DNA of 64,000 bases from Tomocerus qinae. Lineage: Eukaryota; Arthropoda; Collembola; Entomobryomorpha; Tomoceridae. The stretch is taken from positions 48,052,909 to 48,116,908 of the forward strand of contig CM034547.1 of assembly GCA_020055645.1 (NCBI GenBank). Direction: 5' to 3'. Positions 52,796-64,000 of the stretch are shown here, in pieces. The translations under genes and the position numbers were made by a program. Under the pieces are notes generated by a model, which did not search any database, was not told the DNA's origin, and saw only the letters and a list, made by a program, of their open reading frames with translations. Position 1 is the first letter of the stretch. Each line of letters starts with the position of its first letter.

Positions 52796-55700
52796 GTGAG
52801 CTCATCTTTTCGTAGTAGTATTTTCTTATTCATGCTTTTGATTTTTTTCCTTTGAGAATTGGTTGATTTGATTACGTATATTCATTATTATCTGTAATGC
52901 CGACTATACATCTTTGCTTTGTAATTTTAAGCGCCTATGGCATTGTATTATGTACATTGTATATATACTAACTCGTGAATAAGTGTTCATGCTGCACTGA
53001 TTCTTTTTAATACCTAATCTACCCACTGCTTTACATAAAATATTATATCATGGCTTACAAAACATGATTTACACTATTATACTTGCATTTATGATGTAGT
53101 ATTGCATTCAAAAATAACACCAGCAGATATTCATGTCTATACCTCAACGATAATAAAAGACACGCACAATGAAACGGGAATTGAATAAAAAGAGTTGAAA
53201 TAAACATTCCGTAATTTAAAATGAATAATAAATTAGACAGGCTTAATGTTAGTAAACACTGCAATGTAATGAGGGTACATACTTAGATTATAATTTATGT
53301 GCCCACATGCAAATACGCAGTAGCTTGAAAGTCAATTTGGAAGCTCTAGGGCTAATTTGCGCAATTACATTTAAAAATGAATAATATTGATTTAACAACC
53401 TTATACATACATCATATAGCAAGGCAGCTATAACAACACAATATAAGGTACTCTCTTGCCGTAATATTTCAGATAAAAATTAACTTTTTTCATTCTTGGG
53501 AATAAAATCGCCATTTTATTCCCAATACTCGTACTTCAGTAAGGTGCCCCGGATAGGGGACCATAGTTACGGTAGTATAACGGTAACGCACTGCGATTAT
53601 CGAGAAAAAAAGTGAAGTTTTATTTGAAATATTATGGCAAAAGGCTACCTGGTTAGGTTATACGTGCCTTGATCATATAGGGATAACATTATAGGATGCT
53701 CGCTGTTTATTACACGACATGTATAAATGGTTTACACAGGTATTCCATTGAATACAATAGACAAAATTTATCCTAATTAGCAATTGCCCATTTCAATTTT
53801 GAAGGATTAATTTATACGTTATTCTGTCTCATTCCACCAGCTTCTCATACGTAGAGAAATTAATCTTGTCCTTCAACACGAAAGAGCAATTCTTTTGTTG
53901 TTTCAAATTCGCATTTTTTTCTCAGTGAGTAGAATCAAAACTAACTGTTATAAGCACTGTTTCAATCTGACGAATGCCAAGCCATCAAGTACAATGCTAA
54001 TGTGATATTGGCTCATTTAACAGTCACATTTGTCATTGCGCAATTGATTTAATTGTTCTTATAGTTGTACTACTAGGGTTCGACTACGGATTATCGCATC
54101 GATGTAAACTGTAACATCGTACGCAATGGTCACGTCACAAACACTAACCTAACCAAAATTATTTTACTAACGTTGCAGTAATAGGTATGTAATAGGTAAT
54201 AGGTAATAGTAATACGTAACATAAGTAAAGCAATATAAAATAAACTGTTTATCCAAATACCTACAATTTTGGTGGAATGTCGTATTTTTCAGTGCGCATA
54301 AAAATATGACTTGGAATTGGAGTCGGTTAATATTCATCGTGTAGGTATTTAATTTTAGTCCCTTTTTTCCATTTTAGTGGCATGTCTGGTTAGATCTTAA
54401 ATAAATATCTATTCAGTATAAATTGTGTATGGTAGATGACAACGATATACAATCATATTAGTTAGTATTAGTATAGGTCGTTTATATACGATGAAGAATA
54501 AAACATCAATGTTACTATTAATAAATGTGATGAGAAAGTCAATTATGCGAAAAAAACATCCTATTTATGCCAGTTCCAGTTTGATGGCTGTGTGATGGCA
54601 TGTTAGTTATGGTGGTACATACATTCCATCACTTCATCGGTGAATTTTAATTTCAGTTATAGCCATGAGTAAATCTAAGGCACTAAGATGTAGGTTCTCG
54701 TATTATAATACTTACTGCTTAAATAATGAATGAAATTCACTGTTGAAAAAACTGGACTCGAGAACAACAACGTGGAGAAATGCCTTTGTGTCTGTTTTAG
54801 GCACGATGTAGGAGTCACGGTGTAAATATTCACCTGGTACTGACTATAATGGAGATTGTAGTCGACTGTTGATGACCGAAAAGACTCGGGGTCTAAAGTT
54901 TAAATGCAATCAAGGTAGTTGGATACCTGTTGTGCAAATAATGATTTAGTAGATTACACATGTCATGTCAACCACATTCTCATAGTACTAAATACCTTCA
55001 TGAGATAATACTATTCTCTCACTGTAGTTTATGTTCGTAGAATTCCTTGTATTGTAATGCTCCTACTAAATACTAAATGATTTTTGATTTACTATGTATG
55101 TTAATGTAGGTGGTAGGGTTTGTGTCCATTGTGTAATACCTACACAAATGCATGCACAGAGTCATTACATTAATATTTAAATATTATGAGCAATGCACTG
55201 TACTTACTATATCTGTACGTAGCACATATTATGAATTAGAGACAATGCGAAATCGCATTTCTATAGTGTTATCTTACAGCTAAAGTTAAACATGAGATCA
55301 GACGTTTAAGAGTAGATATTTAATGTTTACTAAATCCCATTTCTATTGTGTTCAATGTTCAAGTGAGAGAGATTAGTATTCACTTTGCGTACCTCGTAGT
55401 TGTGAATTAATGTATTGGAAACAACTTTGGTTATTATATTAGCCATTGTATTTCTAGTTGTAAATAAGTGTAAGTAAATAACATGCTTTGTATGCAGGAG
55501 TATTGCAACTATAACCATATACTAGAATTACACTATAATATAGCTTTAAAGATCTTGCATTTAATTGTACATATTCCTTTGAAGTAGTAGTTCTGAGTTC
55601 TGACATCGTAAAATATATGCAACTTAGGCCTAAAATATTAAGTTCAGTTTACATTGTAATAAAAACACCTCTGTGTATGATTTGCCTTGACTGGAGATGT

Positions 55701-56066
55701 ATTTCCTTGTATTTTTCTGCGTTGCACATTATGCACATTACGCTGCTATTGCGTAATAATGGCATTAGTCGAATGTGTTATATAAAAGTATATTAAACGC
55801 AGATTAAATGCTTGATTTATGTAGATACATATCTCATTTGCTTTTCACTTGTTTTTTTCTAAAGTATAATGGAATTTCAATTCAATTTTATAGAGCGTTT
55901 ATGCATTAATGTTCTCTAATTTATTCTTGAGGTAATGGGATGTTTCAATTTCTCGGTTATGATAGAACAAAGTGCCTATTTATATTATGTACCTAAGTCA
56001 CTTAAGAGTATTTTTAATACAAGCCTGGCGCTCGTTGCTAAAACAAGTCATTTATCAATGTCACAG
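52796..56066. other. Intron sequence with small repeats
   Basis: Contains a perfect 13-base hairpin at 53496-53525 and a short TAATAGG-type tandem repeat at about 54176-54210. No exon was seen. Confidence 0.5.
53496..53525. repeat. Perfect 13-base inverted repeat
   Basis: TTGGGAATAAAAT (53496-53508) and ATTTTATTCCCAA (53513-53525) around the loop CGCC. A GGATAGGGGACC block and an imperfect GTTACGGTA/TAACGGTAAC pair follow just to the right. It may be a relic of a small mobile element. Confidence 0.6.
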
Positions 56067-56159
56067 GTTGCCAATCAAGATGGAGGCAAGAAGCTGCCTT
56101 GGGGTCCCTTAAGCTTTCTCTTTAAATCCAGATCTGCCTTGGATGACTCTGCTTTAGAG
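56067..56159 (+). CDS. Coding exon 3 of unidentified plus-strand gene
   Basis: A 93-base exon, phase 0 to 0, between acceptor TCAATGTCACAG and donor GTATGT. It encodes 31 residues starting VANQDGGKKLPWGPLSFLF and ending KSRSALDDSALE. In-frame sequence joins cleanly after the Pro codon that ends exon 52740-52795. KSRSALDDS has the look of a phosphorylation site region, and the basic and aromatic run KKLPWGPLSFLFKSR could sit against a membrane; both are inference. The gene must continue, because there is no stop. Confidence 0.75.
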
Positions 56160-56359
56160 GTATGTCTTCCTCATTCAATTTTTAACATGGTAATTTGGTA
56201 CATTATGCTTAGTACTGGAATGTATTAAGATTAGAATTTGCTCATGAGTGTAAAAAATATGACAAAATTCTGTCCTGTGGCGATGAAGAGATAAGAAGAT
56301 TCGTACATTAAGTAGAAATGTTCAAGACAAACGAGGTGCATATTCAATCATGTTTGCAG

Positions 56360-56406
56360 AGAGAATTGAAAATTAATTTGGAGGACTCTTTAGCATTATT
56401 CTCAGG
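56360..56406 (+). CDS. Candidate exon 4 of the plus-strand gene
   Basis: Acceptor CAATCATGTTTGCAG is followed by a segment open in phase 0, the phase left by exon 56067-56159. It encodes RELKINLEDSLALFS and reaches a moderate donor (CAGG then GTGAAA), leaving phase 2. If that donor is not used, the frame ends one codon later (GGG TGA), making this a terminal exon instead. The intron before it would be only about 200 bases. The opposite strand is open here as well. Confidence 0.3.
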
Positions 56407-57641
56407 GTGAAAAAAGGCACTAACCATTTTCTTGAGATGAACCTTGTATCACATTTTTGCATCTGACTTGAATTCATAAACCATGTTGAGTAATTTACAT
56501 CACAAGTAGTATGGATTTTCGCTAAGACAAAAAAGAAGGTAAAAATATAATACAAACAATGACAGCACAAATTCCAGCACGAAATAAAGATGAAAAGAAA
56601 ATGTGGCACAGTTTATGCAGACTCTGACATACTAGTGTCTTCATGACTTTATGCATTTATTTCGTATTCATTGCTAATAAGAATGGAACATTTAAAATAA
56701 TTGTATTCACACTTACTAAACAGTACAAAGTGCATCTTTATAGTTACAATTTGTGAATAAAAGCTGTTACAAGCAGGATTTTTGTAGGGAGAGCATAGAC
56801 TAAACATCTATAAGTTTTGTATGGAGTCTACGAAAAGACTGACATATTTACTCATAATATTTGATGAAAACAAATTACAAATTACTTCAGTTACCTCCAC
56901 CTGTCATGTCATGACATGATGCGTGGCTCTGTTGCATTGTGGTTTTCATTGTTTATTGTGCGTATGATGCCTCGTAGGCACTTTCCGCATCATATGTATA
57001 CACATCCTACATGATACACAATGCTAGGATTTGAAAAATTAAGTAATATTGTATGTAGTTGTCTCATGATATCAGTCAAAGTCAAATTATAATTTAGAGC
57101 TTATAGTGTTATATACATTTTAGGTAGCCAGGAATGCATCGGTAGGTATAAAGACCAATGTATAAAAAATGACCTATTAAGATTGAGAGTTTTCACAGAT
57201 AGGTTATTGTTATTTACAACAGAAAGTACAAGTGGCTGTCCCTGACTCTGCAAATTGGTTTTAGTATTCTTAAGATATACGATGTTAAATGTCCTGCGGT
57301 CCTTATCATGGATATCTACCTATATGAAAAGCTTCAATTATCAGTCATTACTCATTAAGCTAACTGCAACACAATCGAGTCTGCGATAATTGGTAATTGA
57401 AGCTTGCCTACTACTTACAATTAGAATTAACAGACAGGACAAGGCTCAGCGTACACATTAATTCCACTTTTCGTCTATGAGTTGTGAATACCAATAAAAT
57501 TTGAATGAATCCATGATCATCTAATTGGATGCATCGGTAATTACAATCAGCGAGATAACATTTGCATCATTTACTTTGTTTCAGTTTTTGAAATGGATAT
57601 TTGTGTGAAATGGTCGTGAGCACAAAAGCAACATTCCTTAG

Positions 57642-57752
57642 ATTCCAAGTACTCATTATAGTGCTAGTTACAATTTTACTACTGGCACTGCCCATCTGTA
57701 TTTTTGCAGTGTTACATAACATAACTTGGAACATAAAATTTGAGAGGAACCT
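57642..57752 (+). CDS. Candidate membrane-spanning exon of the plus-strand gene
   Basis: The exon enters in phase 2 after ATTCCTTAG and leaves in phase 2 at a good donor (CT then GTAAGC). It encodes about 20 strongly hydrophobic residues (VLIIVLVTILLLALPICIF) followed by AVLHNITWNIKFERN, which has an Asn-Ile-Thr glycosylation sequon just outside the hydrophobic run. Phase 2 matches candidate exon 56360-56406. If real, the upstream exons would be the cytoplasmic tail of a membrane protein. The same frame begins with ATG at 57610 and ends at TAA 57754-57756 (48 residues), so a stand-alone small frame is the other reading. Confidence 0.3.
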
Positions 57753-57945
57753 GTAAGCAAGATGATTGTTCTTTGGAATTAAGTAATTTTGTATGCAAAT
57801 TAGGTTGCCGAATTGACATTGCAGTTTGGTTTTAATCTAAAGAGAAGAATAATGGGAATTTCCTCCAAGCACGTAGTAAAATCAATAATTCCAAAGAAAT
57901 TGGCTGTAAAACTGCAGGGGTGGTTGTTAAAGGTGTGAGCTTTAA

Positions 57946-58155
57946 AAACACAACAAAGCATTTCTGAACTTCTGTCAGGGTGGAATTTGTAAGGCATACG
58001 AGTCTGGTCATGTATGTGTCTGTTATTGTCTGGCTTATCTAAAAACGGAAACTTGTGAAGAGAAATCATTCAGGAATTTTGTTCGGTTTAGAGTTGTGAT
58101 GTTGAAGTTAGGCTGTATTGGTGTGGCATTATTTGCAAGAAGATTTAACTTTTAA
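57946..58155 (+). other. Open segment with EGF-like cysteine spacing
   Basis: A 69-codon open stretch contains NFCQGGICKAYESGHVCVC, followed by YCLAYLKTETCEE. The C-x-G-G-x-C, C-x-C and final C-E-E spacing recalls an EGF domain, but the conserved Gly and aromatic loop before the last Cys are not intact. The phase at its best acceptor (CTTCTGTCAG, phase 0) does not match the preceding candidate exon. Other frames here are also unusually open, so it may be chance or a decayed domain. Confidence 0.2.
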
Positions 58156-61100
58156 TGACCAATTAAACTCATGGTTTCATAGGTAAAGAGTATAAGCGTC
58201 AAGTTAGCACATAGTTCACCATCTCCACTCAACTCTTTCTACTTAGGGTGCTGACAAGAGATAAGTTTATGAATGCGAAATTAATATCGTGACCCTCAAG
58301 CTGAAAATAATGTAGACAGACAAGCTCATGAAGTCATGTCAAGTCGATTACCTATACAGTGCACTCACATAAGATGGAAACACTCTATTCATGATCGACT
58401 CTTCAACTCCTGGTTTGTTATTTTGTTTGGGTTGCTATTGCTGAGTAGTCTTGCCTCGCAGTTAGGTCTCTACTTAATAAGAGTCTTGTGCACAGTCAGC
58501 TAAAGTCAGGTAGAAATAAATACTTCTTTTAAAATATATACCTACTTCAGAAAGAGATTCCATAACAGTCAGTCAGGCTCATAAAATAAAATCTATTACG
58601 TCATTCTGTGTGTAACAACTTTTTGATAGTCCATTATGCGAGGCTGTTCGTTTTCTAGCTGTACGTACTTTCAGTCAAATAGTTAGATAACAGTATTGTG
58701 CAAAGATTTCCCATTAGTATATCAGATATATTACTAATAATATAGAGTAGAAAATTGGTCCGCACTTAACATAGGGTTGTGTGGTTAGGGAATTCTAGTA
58801 CTATATTTGTCAGACTACTAACTTTACTATGATAGAATTTCGAGACAAAGCGATTTCAATTTCATAGTTTGAATTGCATGGCAAATCAAAGGGAGATCAA
58901 AGTGAGGCTGAATGAGAAAGGAATTCTGTCAACCGCAGAAAAGACAGAGATATCAGCTACCTCCGTCCGTCTACTCCAAATATCACAGACATTGCATATC
59001 CGTCATAAAATTTAATGAGGTTCAAGTAGTCCAGACAGACGGTAGGATGTAGCCACAATAACTTATTAATACTATAAGCTCATAGTCTTCATTATTAATA
59101 TACACAGGCTATATGCATTGTGCTTAACCAAACTAGACTATCTATTTAAAGTGTGTAACTAAAATACTATCTCATTTTCATCCATGTATTGTACATTTCC
59201 AATTTGGTATTTAACATTTAGGGATATGTGTACGGTTTTCTGTGGTTCTGAATTACGTTACATGCTGAACAGTTTCTCCAATTTATGTAATTTATCATGT
59301 GCAGTTTGTATCTGTAGAAAGATCATTTTCGATGCTTTGGGTAAGGGCTTTTAAGTATCATAGGCAAAGTATTACATGACATAATAATATATGTATATAG
59401 ACAGACTCTCGATGAATGTTTGTTATTACTACTGAATGAAATCTCACCAATCTCATTCTCGACTATTTAAGTAATAATATACCAATGGGTGATAAAATTA
59501 ATGCTACTAAATAATACATTTCATGTACTCAAATGAAATCCATGTACCGAACAGTTTAAATTAGCAAACTAAATAAATATGTCATGCATATAGTTGGCGG
59601 ATGAAAGTAAAAATGAATGAGTCTCATTTGTCGTAGATGTAGAAAAGATGACAATAAGATATGCCCAATACTAATACCATCTAATACTGAGTCTTTAAGG
59701 ATTCTATTATTGTCGAAATATACTACATAGGTCACAAATATTTGTAAAATTGTATTTTGTTCCAATATTTACTAACGAAACGATTTACAGTTAATAATAA
59801 TATTGTAAAACCTTAGTTTGTAAAACTAGAATATCATAACGAGAGCTATATTAAGATTAGAATGCAATGCACTTATATGCAATCTAGCCAAGGAAGTGCA
59901 ATAATTGCAGAAAATATAATGCAGTTGGTAGTTATTTTGTATTTTATGAAAATGTGAGTACTTTTATGATATGATAATGGAGTAATAAGCTAATAAGGTG
60001 TTTGAATTGTTGTAGCTCACCTACTTAAGTAGCTGTAGGTAGACAAGGCAGGAGTGAATGAGGGAAGGTGAAAGCTCATAATGCAATAAATACTCGTGTG
60101 CAGTCACACGACTAAAGCCACAGCATGTACTATTCTCTGCCGACTGTCAGATCAACATTGAAAGAAGTCTACCTACTCGCAATGAATCTTGTTGCTCTTG
60201 TTTTCCACAATTAGTCGCTATATTTTTCTTTGTTATGGTAGTGGTGATAATGAGCCTCTATTAGTAGCAGTTGTTGATTTTACAGAGGTAGGCATACATT
60301 CATCAGAGTAAGTACAGCAATCTCCTTAGCGCGACATAAGTACAAATACAGAAACCACACCATATACTATCTTGTGAATTCTAAAGCTGAGAGCTTATTA
60401 TCTTTTCTTTCATACCACATTGATAATTTATGTTCATATACTTTTCGGTAAGAGTGGCAAGCTATGCAGTAGTCTCATTGTCAGTGCGATGAACTTTAAC
60501 AAAATCAAGAGTAAATTAGCTGAGAAGAGAGTAATTACTAAAAGTAAAGTAGGTTGCAGTGCTTCAGCTTTGTTCTCTGGCTATGACTTATTGACTGCTT
60601 ATTAGTTGGAAAGCAAGTCGTTGCAGTGCCCAGGTGTCTTCTTGGTTTGACTAGCCTCTTCATCCACACCTTTTCATTACTACCTAATTATTTAAGAATA
60701 TAGTAGCTCTGGTTGAAATCAATTGTTCAATAACTACAAATGCTCTGCATCATTTGGTCTTGTTAACCAATTCTGCACGTGCACTAGATTTTAATTTTGT
60801 AAACTAGATATTTTTGTGCTGCTCACAATTTCTGTAGGATCATTAATTTATATTAATTTTGATAAATTTTAGATAACCAAATTTTTTGAATGATTCTACA
60901 GGAGTATAATAGTTAGCAACCGCTATTAGAACTCAGGTATCTTTACAGTTGAGCACAGCTGAATTTTTTGGTTATATAGAGATATGCCATAGATCAGCTC
61001 GTATGTATACCTGTACATTTACTATGTGTTAATCTGCATACCTTTGTCCTGTCATAAAATTATTTAGGCAATAAGACATTGGACATATAGTGGTTAACGA

Positions 61101-64000
61101 GCAAGCAGGACACATTTTAACCAGGCCCTGAAAAACTGTTCTGTTGTAGCTTAAAATTGTTGATTAATGGGCCAGGTTGCTCCATCAAGATGCTTTTGCA
61201 TCTTTAGTCACTTAATTTACGATCTTTAGTTTTTTAGTACGCACTCAAGGTCGTCATAAACAAATACTTACACATACCTACACGCTTTTTATGTTCATTT
61301 TTGTCAAGTTGAAGAAAATTGTCTTCGTTTTGTGACTATATGATAAAGAAATGTTCTGTAAGCATTTGTTACCTTAATCCAATCTAACAAAGATGCACAA
61401 GTGAGAATACTCATGTACTGCATTGGTACTCTTTAAACTCTTTATTTAGTTATCTTGCCAATGTTTTTCCAAGTATTCTTTTACATAAATATTTACTGCG
61501 CAGACATATCAGGTTTTTTATATCACTATAATGTTTTCTGACGATCGTTAAATCATACTTCCTCTGTGCCTATAGACTGTAGTTGTATATTTAGTTCTAC
61601 CATATTCATAAAACAAAAGTAAACTATATTAAACACTTAAAAGCCATTTGCTAGGTTATGAACTTTGCGTTTATTCTTAATTGATGTTTGTAGATTGGTG
61701 AAGAGGGTCATGTAATGGTCTTCATATTACATACTTATTATTACCTCTATTACGTAGCGGATGTTTTAGTTGTGAGAGAATGGCTCTGGTGATGTCATCT
61801 CAACATTATATTTTACAGAATTGTGCAACTTTATTTGGTATGCCTAACTAAGAGTGTAAGAACCTTGATACAAGTAATGAGAATTGGTGCTCATGCTTAT
61901 CAGTAATGAATTAAGTATTTTGTGTGAAACTATTAATTGGATGTAGTAGATTTTGCTTTTGTATTCAAGCATTACGCAGGGAATTAAATGAATGGTCAAA
62001 GATGAAAGTTGATTCTCGTCCAAGTCATCAGATGAAGTTAAATGCGCCCTATGAATTCGCTGATGTGTAATTGTAATTTTTATTATCTTTACAATGCATC
62101 AGAAGCAGCCGCCTCATATTTTCGTTATTGGAAGATACCGTGTCGAAATTGCTGAACAAACCTTCATATTTCTATCCTGTACGGTCATGTCAATCGCTTG
62201 TTCTCGACCTGTTAGTATAATATAGCATACTAAAAACTGAAGCAACCGTAATTGTAAGAGTTGTACTCGTTGTCCATGGTCTTTCAAATATATGTACATG
62301 TCTTTGTAGAACAGATTTCAGTAGTGCTAAATTCTCAGGTTTGATAATGTACTTTTGTATAATTTCATTAATTTCGCTTGAAATTTTCCTAAGTTATATT
62401 ATACCTCAAATGAATAATAGTACGTATATTAAGAAACAAGGAACTCCCATAAGATAACAAATCAGAAGAAGCCCGCTTTGTGTGCTAATCATTAAGGAAA
62501 GACCATTAACTCAATAGAGAGATTGGATCATAGATCATAATAAGTGTCAAACCATTTAGTCTGTTTTATAGGGACATGAACAACCCTTTGTACACATTTG
62601 ATGATTTGCATTTAAATAGACTTCATTTATTGTTTACATTCCTGAACATAGAAATTCCTTCGAATAGATAGCTATTGCAATGCAATGTGCAGTTGCATAT
62701 TAAGCTCCACGCTAGTAACATAGATAATCCACTGCCCTAGTGTACATTTATCATCAGACAAAAAACAGTAACATGGGCTTTCCCCAAATAACAAAATTAG
62801 GCATTTCAACCCGCCCAGTTTCCTTTCCTTTGGGTAAGTAGTAGTGCTAAGGCTAGGCAGATTACGTTTCATCTTAGGAGTCTTAGGGTGCTACGAAGAA
62901 GTAATGAAGACATTACATAGGAACTTCCTCTTAATATTCCTAACTCATTTGCTAAAGCCCACACCGGCGATTGCTCATGTGGGAGTTACCATATTCACAT
63001 TAATTGTGTTTCATTAATCATCAGACGCATCCTTACATTGAACAGTAACATAGAACAGTATTATGGACTACTGCCGCACATTTTTTCAAGAAGATACAAA
63101 AGCACCTGTAATACATTCTTAAGTGTGATAACTTTACTTATTAGCATTTTGACTTTGTCTACACGGAACAGTTCAAATGACATTTAAAAAATATCAAGCC
63201 AGGGTCACAGTGTTTGCCATTCTGAACTTGAAATTCAGTACAAATATTTCAATAGCATTACATCGCCAGGGTTGTAAATACACTTCCTCTATTCCAATTC
63301 GAGAGCGAAGTAGAATCCTTTTGTCATGCTTTGTGTATCTGCATATGTGCAAATTAACACATTCCTATTCCTACCTATAGTACCAGGAATTTAGAGTGGA
63401 CTGAATTCAAAGGACCACGCTATTTAGAACACAATGTACAAGTATTATATATATGTTATCTTTCTTGTATTATGGATCCAGAATAAGTAAGGCAGTGCAG
63501 TGTTGCTAATTCGAGTCGACGGGAGTGCAGCAGAAGAATTATGGCAACTTCTGTCCTTAAAACGTCCCTTTTTTTAACGGATTCTTGTTGACAAGATTTA
63601 TTCGTGATATGGTGCAATTTATAAATTGTAAAAATTCTAGATGTAAAAATTTTTGTACCTCGTCAATTGTAGATCTATATTGTAAGATGCATTGTAGATG
63701 TAGATCAAAGTAGTATTATACTATATGTACATGTCTCCAAAATGCAATGTTAAGCCACAACAACAGGGTATTTCATTCTCATATGCATTTACTTTGATTT
63801 ACTTTAATTCTCTGACATAAGTATAAAAGACGAAGAGGGTAACATCAGAGATGTAGATGCAATGAATTTGTGTGAAGTGACCGGAAAGTGCAATAAATAC
63901 TGGAAGCAGGTTGCTCCCTTTCCTAATTGCTCTCGTCCTTTTAGGTCTTTTAATTTGAGGTGAGGCTGGTGATTAAGGATTGTGAATGGGCTACATAACA
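58156..64000. other. Non-coding or intron sequence
   Basis: Further exons of the plus-strand gene would be expected here or beyond. Splice-bounded fragments exist (60286-60307, 22 bases, TTGATTTTACAG to GTAAGT; 61692 onward, open 32 codons after TTTGTAG; 61819-61837), but none has enough coding character to annotate. No repeats or RNA genes were recognised. Confidence 0.35.

Noticed and set aside
54070..54090. GGGTTCGACTA resembling a tRNA T-loop
   Set aside because: No acceptor stem, D-arm or anticodon arm could be found around it.
58912..59052. 46-codon plus-strand small frame (MRKEFCQPQKRQ start)
   Set aside because: It is open and has a possible acceptor and donor inside, but no phase partner and no motif, so I could not separate it from chance.
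61692..61790. Plus-strand frame of 32 codons after a TTTGTAG acceptor, in phase 0 like the end of exon 56067-56159
   Set aside because: The Tyr-rich hydrophobic peptide looks like AT-rich noise and there is no polyadenylation context.

Overview
The window looks like a piece of an animal nuclear genome, probably an invertebrate. It is AT-rich (roughly one third G+C by eye), has no long open frame on either strand (the longest Met-started frame is about 110 codons and looks random), and holds no operons, rRNA, tRNA or CRISPR array that I could see. Short G+C-richer segments bounded by good splice sites are separated by many kilobases of unstructured sequence. The CCGT-rich repeat at the left end is of a general kind I associate with marine invertebrates, but I cannot name the phylum.

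Two genes can be supported, both unidentified. A plus-strand gene has three phase-consistent coding exons at 21654-21761, 52740-52795 and 56067-56159, with one intron of about 31 kb. They encode a hydrophilic, Gly/Lys/Asn-rich stretch with a Tyr-Asp-Asn-Pro-Gly-Phe motif, which could be the cytoplasmic tail of a membrane protein. A possible cassette micro-exon (28531-28560), a possible upstream exon (17824-17860) and a possible continuation into a membrane-spanning segment (56360-56406 and 57642-57752) are listed separately at lower confidence. The true start and end of the gene are probably outside the window.

A minus-strand gene ends in a convincing terminal coding exon at 5242-5372, with an AATAAA signal about 170 bases beyond its stop. 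Working upstream, very small exons of 29, 25, 12 and 12 bases and a 28-base start exon (12772-12800, 23154-23178, 31147-31158, 33399-33410, 33815-33842) can be joined with all phases matching. They give a 237-base frame, a 78-residue acidic/basic protein. This chain is the most unusual thing in the window: a micro-exon gene spread over about 28.6 kb and interleaved with the plus-strand gene, so that plus exon 21654-21761 lies in a minus-strand intron and most of the minus gene's upstream exons lie in the plus gene's large intron. The terminal exon is strong on its own; the micro-exons become less certain toward the 5' end.

Layout: 293-2078 is a composite repeat made of two units, each with a CCGT tract, a unique block and a 40-base minisatellite. 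5069-5372 is the 3' end of the minus gene. 23240-23871 is a non-autonomous hAT-type element with an 8-base target duplication. The rest is intron or intergenic sequence in which I recognise nothing beyond small repeats and hairpins.
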